A stretch of DNA of 64,000 bases, taken from the NCBI RefSeq assembly GCF_021729035.1, contig NZ_JAJSAP010000003.1:310001-374000 (forward strand), written 5' to 3'. This document shows, piece by piece, positions 35,020 through 44,500 of this stretch; positions within the stretch are counted from its first letter, which is position 1, and each line of letters starts with the position of its first letter. The translations under genes and the position numbers were made by a program. This stretch comes from Microbulbifer sediminum (GTDB taxonomy: Bacteria > Pseudomonadota > Gammaproteobacteria > Pseudomonadales > Cellvibrionaceae). The notes under the pieces were generated by a model. It saw nothing but the letters and a program-made list of their open reading frames with translations. It ran no database searches and was not told the origin of the DNA.

Positions 35020-37491
35020 TCAGGGATTGATCTCGCCCCAGCTGAATTTTGTGATGCGATTACTGATCAGCGAGAACACATAAACAGATCCATCACCCGC
35101 TGCCACCTGCTCGGCGTCAAACAGGCCCCCAGGGCGGGCGCCCAGAGCACGGTCGAACCAGTGCCCCTGGTAGGCAGGGTTGATGACTCCACTGGCATCA
35201 GGATTGTAGGCATCGGGGTTGTTCCAGGCTCGGGCGACCATATTGAAGCCATCAGCAACCAGCAGGGCATCCTGCTGCGCGTCGTAGGCCAGCCCCGCGG
35301 GCAGGAAGAGGCGCTGGGGATCGAGAGTATCGGGGTGGTCGTAGGTGCCCCCGCCGAGGCCTATCTGACCAATCAGCGCGCCGTTATCAGGGTTCAGGGC
35401 CTGGATACGCTGGTTTCGGCGATCAGTGACATAAACCCGGGCCCCGAGCGCGAGCACGCTGCCAATCTGGTCGAAGGTACCGGCATTGCCCTGCTCAAAG
35501 AAATCCGGTCCCAGGCTCCAGGTGGGTCCCAGGTCATTGCCCTTGTTGGCGTCCGCACCGCCCGCGTACCAGTTGCCATTCAGGGTGCCACTTCCGCTGT
35601 CGTAATCGAAGCGCCACACATAGTTGTCGAAACTCGAGATAAAAATGCCGTGCTCATCCGGGTTCGGCCCGGTGCGCGCTGATACCGATACCGGATAATT
35701 GCTATTACTGGTGCTCAACGCGATGGCAGGCACGGGCAGGCCCGAAGTGCGGTAAGTGAGGTTGAACAGGTCCTGCAGGTTGCCGTTTGCATCATAGATA
35801 CGCAGGCTGGCATCGCCAGTGTACGGCCATGGCAAGGTGGCATCGGCACCCACCAAAACGGCCACAGCCTCACCGATATTGCTATCAGTAAAGGTGGCGA
35901 TGCCGGTCACACCGTAGCTGACATTGGTCCCGGGGAAGCGGCCCAGGTAATTGCCGCTGGCGTCGTACATATTGATTCGGGTATTGGGTGTATCACTCAC
36001 CAACAGGCGATTCTTCGAAGACAGCCACGCCATGCCACTGGACGAATGGAGCTGGCCCGCCAGGGTGCGTGGATGCCCCCAGAACTCGTGGTTGGCCACC
36101 CCGCCCACACCCTCGGAAACCGAACAGCGCAGCAGGCTGCTGCCATCGCTGCTGCTCCAGCATTTCTTGATGCGGTTATTCCCGGCGTCGCTCACGAGGT
36201 GAACCCTCGCGTCGGGAAAGTAGTAGCCCCAGGCAAAAATATTCTCGCGATAAAAATCACCATTTGGTGCAATTACCGGTACCAGGTCGTTGGGCAACTG
36301 GAAGGCCTCATCCTCGGTTATGGATGCCGAACGCATCTCCACCTGATGGATACCCAGCCGGCCGTAAACCCAGGTGGCCTGTGCGTCTGCGCTGTCGCTG
36401 GTGCGGTATTGCACCGGGTTCAAATCGGTGGTGCTCGCGAGGTTCGGGAAGCGGATTATGCGACCATTGTATGTATCGCCCACGTACAGGTTGCCCTCCA
36501 GGTCCGTGCGCAATCCGCGCGGTCGCTTCAGGTGATCTACATCTCCATCGTCATTACGGAAACGGCCCAGCATGTCGTCCAGTGTTAACAGCCCGCTAGC
36601 CGTATTGACGCGAAAGATTTTGATGCGGTTATTGCCGTTGTCCGCCACATAAAGGTAAGTGGCACCATTGTCCGGCGACTGGTAGTAGGTCATGCCCTGT
36701 GGGATACGGAAACCATTGAGCTTGGCTGGCTCGCCGGCATAATCGTCGTAGTTACTGGAATCGCTACCGAAGTCCTTATCCACTCCGCGGATAATCGGTC
36801 CCGCGCCCACATACTGGCCGCTACCATCCTGGTACCCCAGAGTCTGGAGCAGGCTCACCTGGTAACCGTTGTCCGGGTCAATCCTGAAAGCCTTGACCCG
36901 GTGATTGAATTCATCAGATACATAGATGAATCCCTGTGGCGTGATCACCATGTTACGCGGCAAATAGATATCCTCACCACCACCATGACCGGGCTGCCCG
37001 AAGGAGGTTACATACTCGAAGTCGCCAGCGGCGCCAGTGACAGTGCGGAAGAAATGGATCTGGTGGCGTCCTACATCGTTTACATACAAGCCAGCAAGCC
37101 GGTCGTCCGCCGCCTCGCTTTTGGAGAGAAACGCGAGGCCCAGCGGCGCGCGTATATCCGGGACACTGGAAGCCGGACTATCGGGAGCCAAGGCCATATC
37201 GGCATCGTCCAGGGTGCCGACCAGTGCGCCGTTCAGGTTGAGAACCTTGATTTCGTGATTGCCCATGTCAGCTACGTACACGCGTGCGCCGGCAGCGCCC
37301 TGAGCCAGGGTATCGCGATCGTAGGTCACGGTAGTGGGAGTATTGAACTGGTATCTCTGGTGAGCAGGCTCGCCAGTGAGTTCCGCTGAGCGGTCCTCAT
37401 CAGCAAAAGTAATAAAGGCACCGGCGGCGAGGGGCTGGGCCCCGATTATCATAGCCAGGCCCAATCCGCGCAGGGGGGTCATCAATCGCAT
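35020..37491 (-). CDS. Secreted NHL-repeat beta-propeller protein
   Basis: An 823-aa protein with a signal peptide (residues 1-25, LGLAMIIGAQPLAAGA) and at least eight NHL-type blades spread along the chain, for example VYVADMGNHEIKVLN, IYVSDEFNHRVKAFR, YLYVADNGNNRIKIFR, LYVGDTYNGRIIRF, LLVSDTPNTRINMYD and VYVTDRRNQRIQALN. NHL propellers bind proteins, lipids or ligands, and some are lyases (peptidyl-hydroxyglycine lyase type). No C-terminal sorting tag or membrane anchor is seen. It lies inside an acyl-CoA catabolic operon, so it may bind or pre-process the substrate outside the cytoplasm. The exact function is unknown. Confidence 0.88.
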   Translation of the reverse strand: MRLMTPLRGLGLAMIIGAQPLAAGAFITFADEDRSAELTGEPAHQRYQFNTPTTVTYDRDTLAQGAAGARVYVADMGNHEIKVLNLNGALVGTLDDADMALAPDSPASSVPDIRAPLGLAFLSKSEAADDRLAGLYVNDVGRHQIHFFRTVTGAAGDFEYVTSFGQPGHGGGEDIYLPRNMVITPQGFIYVSDEFNHRVKAFRIDPDNGYQVSLLQTLGYQDGSGQYVGAGPIIRGVDKDFGSDSSNYDDYAGEPAKLNGFRIPQGMTYYQSPDNGATYLYVADNGNNRIKIFRVNTASGLLTLDDMLGRFRNDDGDVDHLKRPRGLRTDLEGNLYVGDTYNGRIIRFPNLASTTDLNPVQYRTSDSADAQATWVYGRLGIHQVEMRSASITEDEAFQLPNDLVPVIAPNGDFYRENIFAWGYYFPDARVHLVSDAGNNRIKKCWSSSDGSSLLRCSVSEGVGGVANHEFWGHPRTLAGQLHSSSGMAWLSSKNRLLVSDTPNTRINMYDASGNYLGRFPGTNVSYGVTGIATFTDSNIGEAVAVLVGADATLPWPYTGDASLRIYDANGNLQDLFNLTYRTSGLPVPAIALSTSNSNYPVSVSARTGPNPDEHGIFISSFDNYVWRFDYDSGSGTLNGNWYAGGADANKGNDLGPTWSLGPDFFEQGNAGTFDQIGSVLALGARVYVTDRRNQRIQALNPDNGALIGQIGLGGGTYDHPDTLDPQRLFLPAGLAYDAQQDALLVADGFNMVARAWNNPDAYNPDASGVINPAYQGHWFDRALGARPGGLFDAEQVAAGDGSVYVFSLISNRITKFSWGEINP

Positions 37492-37534
37492 AGTGCACTC
37501 TCATTTATTGTTATCAGTGAGGGTTTTACTACTT

Positions 37535-38299
37535 CTAGTTGCGACCGAGGAAAGCAGCCATACCCCTATCCGCCTCCTCACTGTCGATCAGTTCCACAAA
37601 GTGGCGCAGCTCGGCATCCAGGGCCCGGGCCACGCGGTCCGGATCCGGCCGTGTCAGCTTGAGGGTATTGCGCACACTGCCGGTTTTCGCGGCGCGCAGG
37701 CGCCCGACAATTTCGTCCACCTTATCGGTCACCGCACCGTCTTCCGCCAGGTAATTCACCAGGCCCCAGGCCAGGGCCTCTTTGGCCTCAATGCGGCGAT
37801 TGGTCAGCTGTACGTCCAGCGCCCTGCCACAACCGATGCGTTCGGGCATCAGCACAGTCCAGCCACCATCCGGGCTGAAGCCCACGGCGGTATACCAGGG
37901 CGCGAAATGGGCGCGGGACCCGGCCACCACGATGTCGCAGGCCAGCACCAGTCCCAGTGAGCCACCGGTTACCATGCCGTGAACCTCTGCCACCGTTGGC
38001 ACCGGCAGTCGCAGCAGGTCCAGCATCACGTCATTGAGTGCTCCGACAAGACGCTCCGCGTAGGCGACTCGCTCACTGCGCTGCACATCGTAGAAAGCGG
38101 CTACATCACCGCCACTGGAGAAGGAGCGGCCCTCGGCGCGCAGGACCAGTACCGCCGGTTGGTCTTCCCGGCAGCGCGCCAGGGCTCCGCGAATCCCGTC
38201 GAGCAACGCCTGCACCAGCGCATTGTGACGCTCCGGCATGTTGAGGGTCAGGACCGCGACATCGTCGGCGAGGCGGTAGTGCACTGGTTCGGTCATCAT
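37535..38299 (-). CDS. Enoyl-CoA hydratase/isomerase (crotonase family, PaaG-like)
   Basis: A 254-aa crotonase-fold protein. The first oxyanion-hole motif is RSFSSGGDVAAF (about residue 60) and the second is VHGMVTGGSLGLVLACDIV (about 108). The next active-site segment reads YTAVGFSPDGGWTVLMPERIG; the DGG there resembles PaaG isomerases rather than classical hydratases with Glu at that place. A double-bond or ring isomerase role is therefore more likely than simple hydration. Its ATGATG start overlaps the TetR stop by 4 nt. Second gene of the six-gene operon. Confidence 0.88.
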   Translation of the reverse strand: MMTEPVHYRLADDVAVLTLNMPERHNALVQALLDGIRGALARCREDQPAVLVLRAEGRSFSSGGDVAAFYDVQRSERVAYAERLVGALNDVMLDLLRLPVPTVAEVHGMVTGGSLGLVLACDIVVAGSRAHFAPWYTAVGFSPDGGWTVLMPERIGCGRALDVQLTNRRIEAKEALAWGLVNYLAEDGAVTDKVDEIVGRLRAAKTGSVRNTLKLTRPDPDRVARALDAELRHFVELIDSEEADRGMAAFLGRN

Positions 38300-38961
38300 G
38301 TTCTTTCCTCACTGCTATCGGTGGTAAGGCCATTGCGGAGCAGGTCAGAAACCACAGCGACAATGTCCTCGAAGGCTGCCGACTGGTCCCACAGGGCATA
38401 GCGCATGCCCAGGAAATTGGACATCCCCATCAGCGCCCATACCCGCACCTCGTTATTGCCGGGACGAATCTCCCCTTTGCCAGTGGCGTTGGCAAGCATG
38501 CCCAGATAGCGCTCGCCAAAAGCCTGGTAGTAATCGCGATAGATGGTTTCGTCCACGAACTGGGCTTCCTGCAGTACCCGGTAAAGCGCGGGGTTGGCGC
38601 ACAGGTACTGGAGAAAGGCACGCAACCCCTTTTCTTCCGCCTGCAGCCGATCGCGGGCATCTGCTGTTTCTGCTTCCAGATGCGCACGCAACTGGCGGCC
38701 CATGTGCTGCACCAGCTCTCGCAGGACATCCTCCTTGCCGGCAAAATAGTTGTAGAAGGAACCAAGGGCCACGCCCGCCGTGCGGGTAATGTCAGCAATA
38801 CTCGAGCGGTGAAAACCGGTGGAGCCGAAAGTTTCCTCCGCGGCCTTGAGAATACGGGCCCGGGTGCGCGCGCCGCGCGCGGTTTTGGGCAGAGCGGGTG
38901 CAGCGCTGGCGTTACTGACGTTTCCGGAACGGGTCACGGCTGCGCAGGGAACAGAACTCAT
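38296..38961 (-). CDS. TetR-family regulator, first gene of the acyl-CoA operon
   Basis: A 221-aa repressor with HTH at about residues 28-75 (TRARILKAAEETFGSTGFHRSSIADIT, then GVALGSFYNYFAGKEDVLREL). The helical C-terminal part should bind an effector, often an acyl-CoA when such genes lie in beta-oxidation operons. It is the promoter-proximal gene, so it probably represses its own operon, in addition to control through the regulon box 80 bp upstream. It overlaps the crotonase gene by 4 nt. The first 25 residues are a non-conserved Ala/Ser-rich tail. Confidence 0.9.
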   Translation of the reverse strand: MSSVPCAAVTRSGNVSNASAAPALPKTARGARTRARILKAAEETFGSTGFHRSSIADITRTAGVALGSFYNYFAGKEDVLRELVQHMGRQLRAHLEAETADARDRLQAEEKGLRAFLQYLCANPALYRVLQEAQFVDETIYRDYYQAFGERYLGMLANATGKGEIRPGNNEVRVWALMGMSNFLGMRYALWDQSAAFEDIVAVVSDLLRNGLTTDSSEERT

Positions 38962-39279
38962 GGGCAGATCACTTTATCGTTGTACGCTTCTGAAACCTGA
39001 ATCACCATTCATGTTAAAGCAGGCGCGGCACCTCGAAACTCATACCTTGGTCATACAGACAAACTGTGCCCAAAGCGGCAGGGAGCCATGGCGTTGGGAA
39101 AATCAGGCGCAATCAGGGCATCGCGAGCGGGCAGGCCCGGCTGGAGCCCGGGACGGGGGCGACGGATCGCACGGGTAATCAGAGGCGGGCGAAATAGCGG
39201 GCTGGTCAGCTGGGTGACTGGTTGTGACGCTCGAGTAACGGACGGGCACCAGCCCGCCCACCATGCTGCCCGTCTCGAC
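38962..39279. other. 318-bp intergenic region upstream of the six-gene operon
   Basis: No gene seen. The left third contains the regulon promoter (39011-39055). The right part holds only a small GC hairpin, CGGGC-acca-GCCCG near 39243, a possible weak terminator for the esterase gene that ends at 39280. Confidence 0.5.
39011..39055 (-). promoter_or_regulatory. Regulon box and -10 of the six-gene acyl-CoA operon
   Basis: The forward strand reads ACTCATACCTTGGTCATA at 39038-39055, identical over 18 nt to the copy at 30974-30991. For the leftward operon the box is GACCAAGGTATG, and a TAACAT -10 (39016-39011) begins 31.5 nt from its ACC-TT-GGT centre. This is the same distance as in the other two copies, although the box is reversed relative to its gene. 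Confidence 0.7.
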
Positions 39280-40236
39280 TCAGTCGAGCCCCTGCACGAA
39301 CTCTGCGGCGTGGCGGTAGAAACGCTGGCAGTCCTCCGGCACCAGGGATTCCATATTCAGGAACGCGTGAATCATGCCATCGAAATGCAGGCATTCCACT
39401 GCAATGCCGGCATCTTCGAGGCGCTGCACGTAAGCAACGCCCTCATCCCGCAGGGGGCAGAACTCGGCAGTGACCACCAGGGCCGGAGGTAGGTTCGCGG
39501 TGAAATCCCCGTACAGTGGCGAGCACTGGTAGCGGTCCTCAGCGCCCTGGAAGTAATTATCGAAGTACCAGCCGATCTTTTCCTTTTCCAGCAGGTAACC
39601 GCTACCGTTCTCCATGATCGAGGCCTGCTGAAGGGTGTAATCCAGGCTGGGATAAACCAGCACCTGGCCGATCACATTATGGCGTTCATGCTGCAGCAGG
39701 TGGCACACGCTGGCAGTCATTGCGCCGCCGCCCGAATCCCCCATGAGGATCCAGCGGCCATCGTGGTCTATGCCTTTTTTCTCCAGTGCCGCACCGGCGC
39801 CCCGCACAACGGTCAGTAAATCCTCGATTCCCGCCGGATAAGGGTTTTCCGGGGAGAGACGGTAATCAAGGGCAATCACTGCGCGTCCACAGCTGTCAGC
39901 AATGCGACGACAGATCGGATCGTACACAGTGACACTGCCGGCCATATGGCCACCACCGTGACTATAGATAATCACCGGGCCTGCCGGGGCACCCTCAGGC
40001 CGGTATATCCGCACCGGCACATTGTAGTGCGAGCCGTAGACCAGGGTTTCACACACGTCCATCTGCGGCCCTGGCTCCACGAAGCCACGGGTCAGGTTGG
40101 CCAGTCCCTCGCGTGCGGAGATCGGCGTGGGTTCGAAGCCCGCCGCCTTCAGCTGTGCAACCTGGGCATTGAAACCCTGCAGCCACTCCGCCAGTTTTGC
40201 ATCAAGCTGTCGCACTTTTCTCACCACCCTCTTCAC
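39280..40236 (-). CDS. HSL-type alpha/beta hydrolase (esterase)
   Basis: A 318-aa carboxylesterase of the hormone-sensitive-lipase family (Abhydrolase_3). The oxyanion motif SHGGGHMAG is at residues 92-100, nucleophile Ser168 in ILMGDSGGGAMTA, acid Asp264 in PLRDEGVAY and His290 in FDGMIHAFLNM. It has no signal peptide, so it would act on an ester already inside the cell. Several GTG codons compete for the start; the longest, overlapping the transporter gene by 35 nt, is given, and a GTG seven codons later is equally possible. Co-transcription with the MFS gene suggests that it cleaves the transported compound. Confidence 0.9.
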   Translation of the reverse strand: MKRVVRKVRQLDAKLAEWLQGFNAQVAQLKAAGFEPTPISAREGLANLTRGFVEPGPQMDVCETLVYGSHYNVPVRIYRPEGAPAGPVIIYSHGGGHMAGSVTVYDPICRRIADSCGRAVIALDYRLSPENPYPAGIEDLLTVVRGAGAALEKKGIDHDGRWILMGDSGGGAMTASVCHLLQHERHNVIGQVLVYPSLDYTLQQASIMENGSGYLLEKEKIGWYFDNYFQGAEDRYQCSPLYGDFTANLPPALVVTAEFCPLRDEGVAYVQRLEDAGIAVECLHFDGMIHAFLNMESLVPEDCQRFYRHAAEFVQGLD

Positions 40237-41428
40237 TCGCAGCTTCTGTTTTTTGTTCGGCAGCCGCGCGACCGGATTCCGGCAACAGGAACGAGACTAC
40301 GAACAGGGAGGCGGAGCAGGCCACGGCGAAGTAAGCCGCCAGCACGGGCGCACCACTGATATCCGCCAGTAAGCCCGCCAGATAAATCAGCACGGTCGCC
40401 ACGATATAGGAAATCGACCAGAACATGGCGAAGGTGACAGTGATGCGTCCTGGCGTCATACCGGGCAATTCCTGCGGTAATGTCATCAGCGCAGTCATGG
40501 GCACAAACATGAAGAAACCGGCCAGCGCGGCCGCCGTATAGGCAACGGCAGGGTTACCGCTGACCAACATCAGCGCGCCAAAGACCGCAAGTCCGAGTCC
40601 GGCGTAACGCAGTACCGGCAGGCGCAGGGGAAAACGCCTGGTGACGGTGATACCCGCGACGGTACCCACCATACCCGCCGCGATCAGCACCGCCGACAGG
40701 TGGCTGCTGGCCACCGCAAACCCGTCAATCAGCGGAAACAGCGAAAAGGCGGCGATATACCAGGTAAGCACACCGCTGAACGCCAGCGGTAGCCACCAGT
40801 TGAAGCCCTCGCGGATACCCTCACGCAAACCGTATTTTTCCACCGGCTTGTCTGCGGCAGGATTGCCGTCGAGGGAAAAATCCTCTGCCGCCAGCCACCA
40901 CAGCAGGGCCAGCGCACCCATCATAATTCCGTACATACCCACCACGGACTGCCAGCCGCCCAGCCACGCGGTCAGCGCACTGGTGGAGACCAGTGCAATC
41001 AGGTTGCCGGTATTAAAGGCGGCCGCATTGATGCCGTTGATCAGCGGACGCTCCTCGGGTGAGAAGTAGTGCAGTACCACCGGACTGAAATAGACGATGG
41101 CCAGCGCACCTCCCAGCCCCATTGCCAGGCGCGCGAGCAGCCAGCTGCCGTAATCGCCGGCGAAAGCACCGATACCGCCGACCGCAATCAACAGCATTGC
41201 CAGGGTGAAAGCCCGCTTGGCACCAAGCCGTACCAGTACCACAGCCGCCGCCAGGTTACCGATAATCTTGGCCAGGGTAATCATCAGGGTACCCCAGGTG
41301 GCATTGGCGAACCCCTCCTCGCCAAAGGATGCCTGGATTTCCGGCGTCAGCATGGCGCCCGAGACCCAGGAAGCAGCAAACAGCGCATAGGCGCTGAACA
41401 TCAGGATTTCCAGCAGGTATTTTTTCAT
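40202..41428 (-). CDS. MFS transporter
   Basis: A 408-aa major-facilitator protein with 12 predicted helices. The loop 2-3 motif appears in a modified form (KIIGNLAAAVVLVRLGAKRAFTLAML). The N-terminal half is about residues 1-180, a charged central loop runs 185-205 (DKPVEKYGLREGIREG), and the C-terminal half runs to about 385, ending in a polar Glu/Ala tail. The sequence is nearest to the nitrate/cyanate or anion-symporter-like MFS group, but the substrate is not predictable. It is the first gene of the pair with the esterase; a GACCAAGGT box stands about 95 bp upstream of the start, inside the end of the kinase gene. Confidence 0.88.
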   Translation of the reverse strand: MKKYLLEILMFSAYALFAASWVSGAMLTPEIQASFGEEGFANATWGTLMITLAKIIGNLAAAVVLVRLGAKRAFTLAMLLIAVGGIGAFAGDYGSWLLARLAMGLGGALAIVYFSPVVLHYFSPEERPLINGINAAAFNTGNLIALVSTSALTAWLGGWQSVVGMYGIMMGALALLWWLAAEDFSLDGNPAADKPVEKYGLREGIREGFNWWLPLAFSGVLTWYIAAFSLFPLIDGFAVASSHLSAVLIAAGMVGTVAGITVTRRFPLRLPVLRYAGLGLAVFGALMLVSGNPAVAYTAAALAGFFMFVPMTALMTLPQELPGMTPGRITVTFAMFWSISYIVATVLIYLAGLLADISGAPVLAAYFAVACSASLFVVSFLLPESGRAAAEQKTEAASEEGGEKSATA

Positions 41429-41514
41429 TATTTTCGGTACCTCGTTATTGTCATCATCGTCCCGGCCGATTACTGGGCTCTTCCGGATAGACTGCGCGCG
41501 ACACCCGGCCGCCG

Positions 41515-44500
41515 CTATACGACCTTGGTCGCACGCCCCTCCGCGGCGGTCTCCAACAGGTCGCGCTGGCGCGCCTGCAACAGGGCCCGCAATGCCGCCG
41601 GCCGCAGGGGTTTCTGCAGAAACTGCCAGCCGCGCTGGTGGGCTCTGGCCTTGACCGTATCGGTATTCTCAGCCGAGATGATCACGCAGGGTACTGCGGT
41701 GCCCCAGTGGCCCATCAGCTCCTGCGCCAGGGCAATCCCGTCGCAGTCGTCATCCAGGTGGAAGTCCATCAGCAGCAGGTCAGGCTGTGCCATGGCCAGC
41801 GCCTCTTCGCGTCCGAGCGCACAGCGCAACCTGCACCCCCAGCCACCCAGCAAGGCCTGCATGGCCTCGAGGATTGCCGGCTCGTTGTCCACGCACAGCA
41901 CATCCAGGTTGAGGGCCTGGCCGGCGGGGCGCGTTGCAGCCGGGATCACCACGCCACTGGTTTCCGGCCGGGCCGTCGGCAGCAGCACCCGGAAAACGCT
42001 GCCGCACCCGGGGGCAGAGGTAAGGCTGATGGGGGAGTCCAGCAGCCGACAGAGACGCTCCACCGTGGCGAGGCCCAGGCCATAGCCGTGCTCTCGCTCG
42101 ACGCCGCCCAGGCGACAGAATTCACGAAAGATATCCCGCTGCTGGGAGACATCGATGCCACTGCCGGTGTCCCAGACCTCAAGCGAAATGCCACTCCCCC
42201 GGCGGCGCACGGCCAGCAGCACGCCGCCTTCGCGGGTGTACTTCACTGCGTTGTCGAGCAGGTTCTGCACCACCCGCCGCAGCATTTTCTCATCGGTGCG
42301 CACCCAGGCATCGCTGGGGCGGTAGCGCAACTGAATACCACGGGCCTCGGCGGCGAGGCGCGCCTGGGCCACCGCATCGTCGAGGATCCGGTCCAGCGGC
42401 ACCGGTTGGATCTTCGGGTGAATATCCCCCGCGTCCATCCGTGCGATCTGCAACATATCGGTGATCAACTGTTCCGCTGCGTTCAGGGCGCTGTCGGCCC
42501 GGGTCAACAAGCGGCGGCTGTCCTGGTCCAGCTGGCGCGCGGAGAGGGCATCCAGGAACAGGCGGCCGGCATTGAGCGGTTGCACCAGGTCGTGGCTGGC
42601 GGCGGCCAGGAAGCGGGTCTTGCCGGCGCTGGCCGCGTGGAGCTCGCTGTTGAGCTGCTCCAGCTCGGCCGTGCGGGCGGTCACCTTATGCTCCAGCGAG
42701 TCCCGCACTTCGGTGAGTTCGGCCAGGGCGCTCTGGTAATCGGAGACATCTGTGTAAGTGGTTACGAACCCACCGCCAGGCAGCGGATTGCCACGGATCT
42801 CCAGTACGGTGCCATCGGTGCGGTGGCGCTGCACCCGGTAGGCGGTGCCGGCGCGCAGGTGGTCAACCCGCTTTTGCACATGCATATCCACCGCACCGGG
42901 ACCGCACTCGCCGCGGCTGGCGTTGTAGCGCACCAGCTCCGCCACCGGCTGGCCCACGTAAACCATCTCCCGGGGATAACGGAAGAGTTCCACGTAGCGG
43001 CGGTTCCAGGCGACCAGGTTGAGGTTGGCATCCACCACCGAGATGCCCTGGTCAATATTGTCGATACTGCTCTGTAGCAGGCCGCGGCCAAACTGGTAGA
43101 TTGCCGAGGCCTGCTCCAGGGTCTGGGCACCATCTTCGCTGCCCAGCGGCTGGCGCACCAGGCGCCGGGCGCTGGTGGAACCGACGATCCCCGCCAGGAT
43201 CTTTTCTACCGTTTCCCGATAAGCATCTGCGGTGGGCTCCGTCAGCCCCGCGCCGGGTGCACCGTTTTCAATACCGCTGAAGGTACGCGCGGCAGCATCG
43301 TCACCGACAAACCGCGCCAGCAGGGCCCGCAACCGCTCCCGGTCCACCGGCACCTCGGCGCCGCCGCGGTGCAGTGGCCGCCAGCGATCCAGCAGCACCG
43401 ACACCAGCAGCAACACCAGCATATTCAGACCCAGGCCAAACAGGGCGGCAACGGACAGCGGGCTCCAGGCCAGTCCCAGCGTCCCGGACACCAGGTCGTC
43501 GCCGCCCAGGGCGGCCGGCAGCGCCGACAGGGACCACACCGTCGCGCCGACCGCCAGGCCGGCCACCACGCCGCCGGCGCGCAGGCGCGGCCAGTGCCCC
43601 GGCCAGCACACCGCCGCCAGCATGGACGGCGCCAGCTGTGCCACCAACGCCAGGGACAACAGTCCAAAGGTACCCAGGCGCACACCCGCATCCATGACCT
43701 CATTGAAGCCGAAGGCGGCCAGCATGATTGCTGCAATGATCACCCGCCGCACCCGTCGCAGGTCAGAGCCCAGGGCGCCCTGGGCGGCGCTACCCGGCCG
43801 CGCCCGCAGGCGTTGCAGCCAGAACGGCACCACCAGGGTATTGGCGATCATGGTGGACAGGGCGATAGTGGCAATGATCACCATGCTGGAACCAGCCGAA
43901 AGCCCACCCACGAACGCGAACAGGGCCAGCGCCGGCGAGCCGCTTTCCAGGGGAATCCCCAGTACAAAGCGCTCCGGATTGGCCTGGTGATCCGGGAGCC
44001 ATAGCAGGCCGCCGTAACCCACCACCAGGATGGCGGCAGACAGGACTCCCAGGTAGAGCGGGATCAGCTTGCGTACCGGCCCGATATCCCGCTCGCTGTC
44101 ACTCTCGATCATCAGGATATGGAACTGCCGCGGCAGGCAGAACATGGCCGCCATGCCCAGCACCACGACGGCGAGAAACCCGGTGTCCGCCGGTCGCTGG
44201 CTCTCCAGGCGCGCCGCCCGCTCACTGGTCAGGGCCTCGCGCACCAGGTCCGCCGCCCCGTCGTAGGCACCGCCCAGCACAAACCAGGCCACCGCTGCAA
44301 TCGCGCCAATCTTTACCAGGGCCTCGAAGGCGACGGCCAGTAACATGCCATTGCGGTGCTCACTGCTGTTGATATGGCGGGTACCAAACAACAGGGCGAA
44401 GGCACCCAGGGTGACACTGACCAGTCCGGTGACCAGGGAGGAATTGAGCTCCCCGGTGTCCCCCAGGAACAGGAAGCTGTCCGCAACGGCACGCAACTGC

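Noticed and set aside
33436..35682. A forward open frame of about 750 codons opposite the ligase/NHL genes
   Set aside because: It runs through two unrelated reverse-strand genes and the gap between them, which a real gene would not do; His/Gln/Val-rich shadow.
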